DNA of 64,000 nt, from positions 1-64,000 of the forward strand of contig JAHENB010000005.1 of assembly GCA_024643345.1 (NCBI GenBank), given 5' to 3'. The notes below the pieces were generated by a model that was not told where the DNA came from, made no database searches, and saw only the letters and a list, made by a program, of their open reading frames with translations. This document shows, piece by piece, positions 61,684-64,000 of this stretch; position 1 is the stretch's first letter, and each line of letters begins with the position of its first letter. The position numbers were made by a program, and so were the translations under genes. The DNA is from Maribacter sp. (GTDB lineage Bacteria > Bacteroidota > Bacteroidia > Flavobacteriales > Flavobacteriaceae).

Positions 61684-64000
61684 ATGCTACACCATCTGCA
61701 ACTAAAAAACTATACTACCCTAAACGGGGTATCCCAAGATATCGCACTTTCCTATCAATTGTTCGGAAAGGCACTCCATACGGCCCCGATCGTTTTGGTG
61801 AACCATGCTCTTACGGGCAATTCAAATGTCACGGGAGACGAAGGTTGGTGGGCCTCTCTTGTGGGAGAGGGCAAATGTATCGATACCAAGAGATACACCG
61901 TCCTCGCTTTTAACATACCTGGGAATGGTTACGATCAATTCGTCATCGATAATTACAAAGACTTTGTTGCCGGGGATGTAGCCCGTATATTTCTTTTGGG
62001 TTTAAGACAATTGAACATCAAAAAATTGTTCGCCATCATCGGGGGCTCGCTGGGTGGTGGCATCGCTTGGGAGATGGCCGCTTTCGATCCTAAGCTTACC
62101 GAACATCTAATACCCGTGGCCTCAGATTGGAAATCGACCGATTGGCTTATCGCCAACTGTCAGATACAAGAGCAGTTCCTCATCAATTCCAAACAGCCTG
62201 TTCACGACGCACGTATGCACGCCATGTTGTGTTATCGAACACCCGAATCGTTCAAGGAACGGTTTAAAAGGAGTACCAACGAAGAATTGCAGGTTTTCAA
62301 TGTTGAAAGTTGGTTAATGCACCACGGTAAAAAATTGCAGGAACGTTTTCAACTGTCGGCCTACAAATTGATGAACCAATTACTAAAGACCATTGATGTG
62401 ACCAGAAATGGGGAACAGAATTTCATCAATTTACAGAACAGTGATACGAACATCCATATCATTGGCGTGGACTCCGATTTGTTTTTTACGGCCAAAGAAA
62501 ATAAAGAAACCTTTAAACAGTTGGCACAGGCCAAAAGTAATGTCACCTATGGTGAGGTAAGCTCCTTGCACGGGCATGATGCCTTTTTGATCGAATTTGA
62601 ACAGATGGAAAAATTGCTCGCCACGGTTTTTAATCCAAATGGAAAATCGGGAAAGATCAAAATCTTAAAGTTTGGAGGGCGTTCGCTTAGTAACGGGGAG
62701 GGATTGGAGCGGGTGCTCGATATCATAGTTGATAAAGTGAATGAAGGTGAAAATATCGCGGTGGTCCTGTCGGCCAGGGAAAAGGCAACAGATCAGTTAG
62801 AGCAACTGCTCGAAAAGGCCGCGAAAGGTCTGGATTACAAGAATGACTTTGAGGCTTTTGAAAAATACCAAAAACATACCTTTACTAATGTAAGCCTCTC
62901 GGAAGAATTCAAAGGTCTTGCCAAATTGTTCGAAGGAATATCCCTGCTTGGGGATTACAGTCCAAAAATCAAAGATGAAGTTTTGGCCTATGGTGAATTG
63001 ATTTCGGCCAAGCTGATTACCAAATTATTGATCGGGAAAGGGGTTCAGGCCCAGTTATTCGATGCAAGGGAATTTATGATCACCGATAATACCTTTGGAG
63101 ATGCCAAATTGTTGGAACCCATTTCCAAAGAAAAGGTTTTGCTGGCGTTTTCCAAGCTAAAAGCCAATACCATACCAGTGATTACGGGCTTTATTGGCTC
63201 AACCGAAGCAGGTGAAACGACCACCTTAGGAAGAAACGGCAGTAATTATTCTGCCGCTCTGTTGGCGAATTTTTTGGATGCGGAAGAACTGCAGAACTAC
63301 ACCCATGTCGATGGAATATATACCGCAAATCCCGATTTCGTTCATGAAGCCAGGCGCATTGATAACCTTTCTTATGCCGAGGCCAACGAATTGGCCAACT
63401 TTGGCGCAACGATCTTGCATGCCAAGACGATCATTCCACTTATCGAAAAAAATATACCGCTTCGTATCCTCAATACTTTCAAAAAAGATAATGCGGGTAC
63501 TTTGATCAGTGCCAAGTCGAGCAAAGAAGGCATCAAATCACTTTCGGTCATTGAAGATGTGGCCATGATCAATCTTGAAGGACGCGGACTCCTGGGCAAG
63601 GTAGGCATCGATGCCCGTATCTTTAAGGCCTTGGAAGCCAGCAATATTAGTGTAAGCATCATTTCCCAAGGTTCGTCGGAAAGGGGTATTGGGCTTGTGG
63701 TGAAAAGAAATAGGGCGAACCAGGCAAAACTGGCCTTGGACAAGGAATTCAGTACCGATTTTTTGGCGAAGGACATCAACATGATTTCCGTGGTCAACGA
63801 TGTTTCGGTGATATCGATCGTTGGTCAAGACTTAAGTACCTTTCACAAACCGTACAATGCACTGATCAAAAACCAAATCGTACCGCTTTTGTTCAATAAT
63901 ACCGTATCCGGTAAAAATGTAAGCCTTGTGGTCAAGAGATCCGATCTTCACAAAGCGCTAAATGTAATGCACGGTCAAATTTTTGGGATTAGCAAAAAGA
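61684..64000 (+). CDS. Homoserine O-acetyltransferase-aspartokinase(-homoserine dehydrogenase) fusion, 5' part
   Basis: The frame is open from ATG 61684 to the window edge, 772 residues visible. Residues 1-320 are a MetX-like alpha/beta hydrolase: Ser122 in GGSLGGGIAWEM, Asp265 in GVDSDLFF and His298 in LHGHDAFL form the triad. A type III aspartokinase follows from about residue 324: KFGGRSLSN, with Arg where KFGGTS usually has Thr, GRNGSNYSAALLANF, then FGATILHAKTIIP and ACT domains (SNISVSIISQGSSERGIG). The visible part ends where homoserine dehydrogenase starts in ThrA proteins, so the intact protein is probably a MetX-ThrA chain. It should make aspartyl phosphate, homoserine and O-acetylhomoserine in one polypeptide. 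Confidence 0.9.
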   Translation, partial: MLHHLQLKNYTTLNGVSQDIALSYQLFGKALHTAPIVLVNHALTGNSNVTGDEGWWASLVGEGKCIDTKRYTVLAFNIPGNGYDQFVIDNYKDFVAGDVARIFLLGLRQLNIKKLFAIIGGSLGGGIAWEMAAFDPKLTEHLIPVASDWKSTDWLIANCQIQEQFLINSKQPVHDARMHAMLCYRTPESFKERFKRSTNEELQVFNVESWLMHHGKKLQERFQLSAYKLMNQLLKTIDVTRNGEQNFINLQNSDTNIHIIGVDSDLFFTAKENKETFKQLAQAKSNVTYGEVSSLHGHDAFLIEFEQMEKLLATVFNPNGKSGKIKILKFGGRSLSNGEGLERVLDIIVDKVNEGENIAVVLSAREKATDQLEQLLEKAAKGLDYKNDFEAFEKYQKHTFTNVSLSEEFKGLAKLFEGISLLGDYSPKIKDEVLAYGELISAKLITKLLIGKGVQAQLFDAREFMITDNTFGDAKLLEPISKEKVLLAFSKLKANTIPVITGFIGSTEAGETTTLGRNGSNYSAALLANFLDAEELQNYTHVDGIYTANPDFVHEARRIDNLSYAEANELANFGATILHAKTIIPLIEKNIPLRILNTFKKDNAGTLISAKSSKEGIKSLSVIEDVAMINLEGRGLLGKVGIDARIFKALEASNISVSIISQGSSERGIGLVVKRNRANQAKLALDKEFSTDFLAKDINMISVVNDVSVISIVGQDLSTFHKPYNALIKNQIVPLLFNNTVSGKNVSLVVKRSDLHKALNVMHGQIFGISKK

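Noticed and set aside
1-64000. CRISPR arrays, insertion sequences, prophage or integrative elements
   Set aside because: I saw no spaced repeats, transposase, integrase or phage structural genes; the only mobile-looking unit is the GIY-YIG/tRNA repeat.

Overview
The window is a chromosomal segment of a member of the Flavobacteriaceae (Bacteroidota), most likely a marine, gliding genus of the Zobellia/Maribacter/Arenibacter type. The evidence is gldJ and porV (gliding and type IX secretion), Bacteroidota-restricted families (DUF5686, Lacal_2735, 2TM, DUF2805, head-GIN), many TAnnTTTG promoter boxes with few Shine-Dalgarno sites, and a MetX-aspartokinase fusion. Coding density is high. I see no prophage, insertion sequence, CRISPR array or integrase; most of the window is core metabolism.

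Layout. 1-121: 3' end of a 5S rRNA and its terminator. 0.2-12 kb: sugar permease, glutamate synthase (gltB, gltD), acyl-CoA dehydrogenase, Glu/Leu-type dehydrogenase, nhaD. 12-15.3 kb: exbB-exbD-tonB-folC. 15.3-15.9 kb: tRNA-Val(UAC), a GIY-YIG nuclease gene and a tandem partial copy of this unit carrying a palindrome-bearing pseudo-tRNA. 16.9-21.5 kb: a light/DNA-repair operon (Lacal_2735 protein, small unknown, DUF2805, photolyase-like flavoprotein with an unusual domain order, flavin reductase, DUF2256, second photolyase, membrane protein). 21.5-28 kb: cardiolipin synthase, Tat-exported beta-propeller, tRNA-Val(GAC), murF, gldJ. 28.5-35 kb: porV, cdd, pdhA, pdhC, M28 peptidase, SDR. 35-45 kb: SprT-like protease, manC, DUF389, MlaE/MlaF, PafA-type phosphatase, murI, folA, 2TM protein, class V aminotransferase, CBM48-like protein. 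45-50 kb (minus strand): etfB-etfA-bifunctional nuclease-nupC-thyA. 50-58 kb: pdhB, DUF5686 protein, hppA, APP1-like phosphatase, deoxynucleoside kinase. 58.5-64 kb: a methionine/SAM module: metK behind a SAM-II-like RNA with a long three-hairpin insert, metY behind a SAM-I riboswitch, and a metX-aspartokinase(-homoserine dehydrogenase) fusion running off the window.

How the genes work together. GltBD and the dehydrogenase at 9356 handle nitrogen; acyl-CoA dehydrogenase passes electrons to the ETF encoded 40 kb away; PdhA/PdhC and the separately encoded PdhB form pyruvate dehydrogenase; ThyA, FolA, FolC, Cdd, NupC and the deoxynucleoside kinase serve folate and nucleotide metabolism; the last 5 kb make homoserine, O-acetylhomoserine, homocysteine and SAM under two structurally unrelated SAM-sensing RNAs. 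The most unusual features are the tRNA/GIY-YIG repeat, the two SAM riboswitch classes, the apparently permuted photolyase, the second photolyase that appears to lack iron-sulfur ligands, the absence of porU beside porV, and a perfect palindrome between etfB and pdhB.
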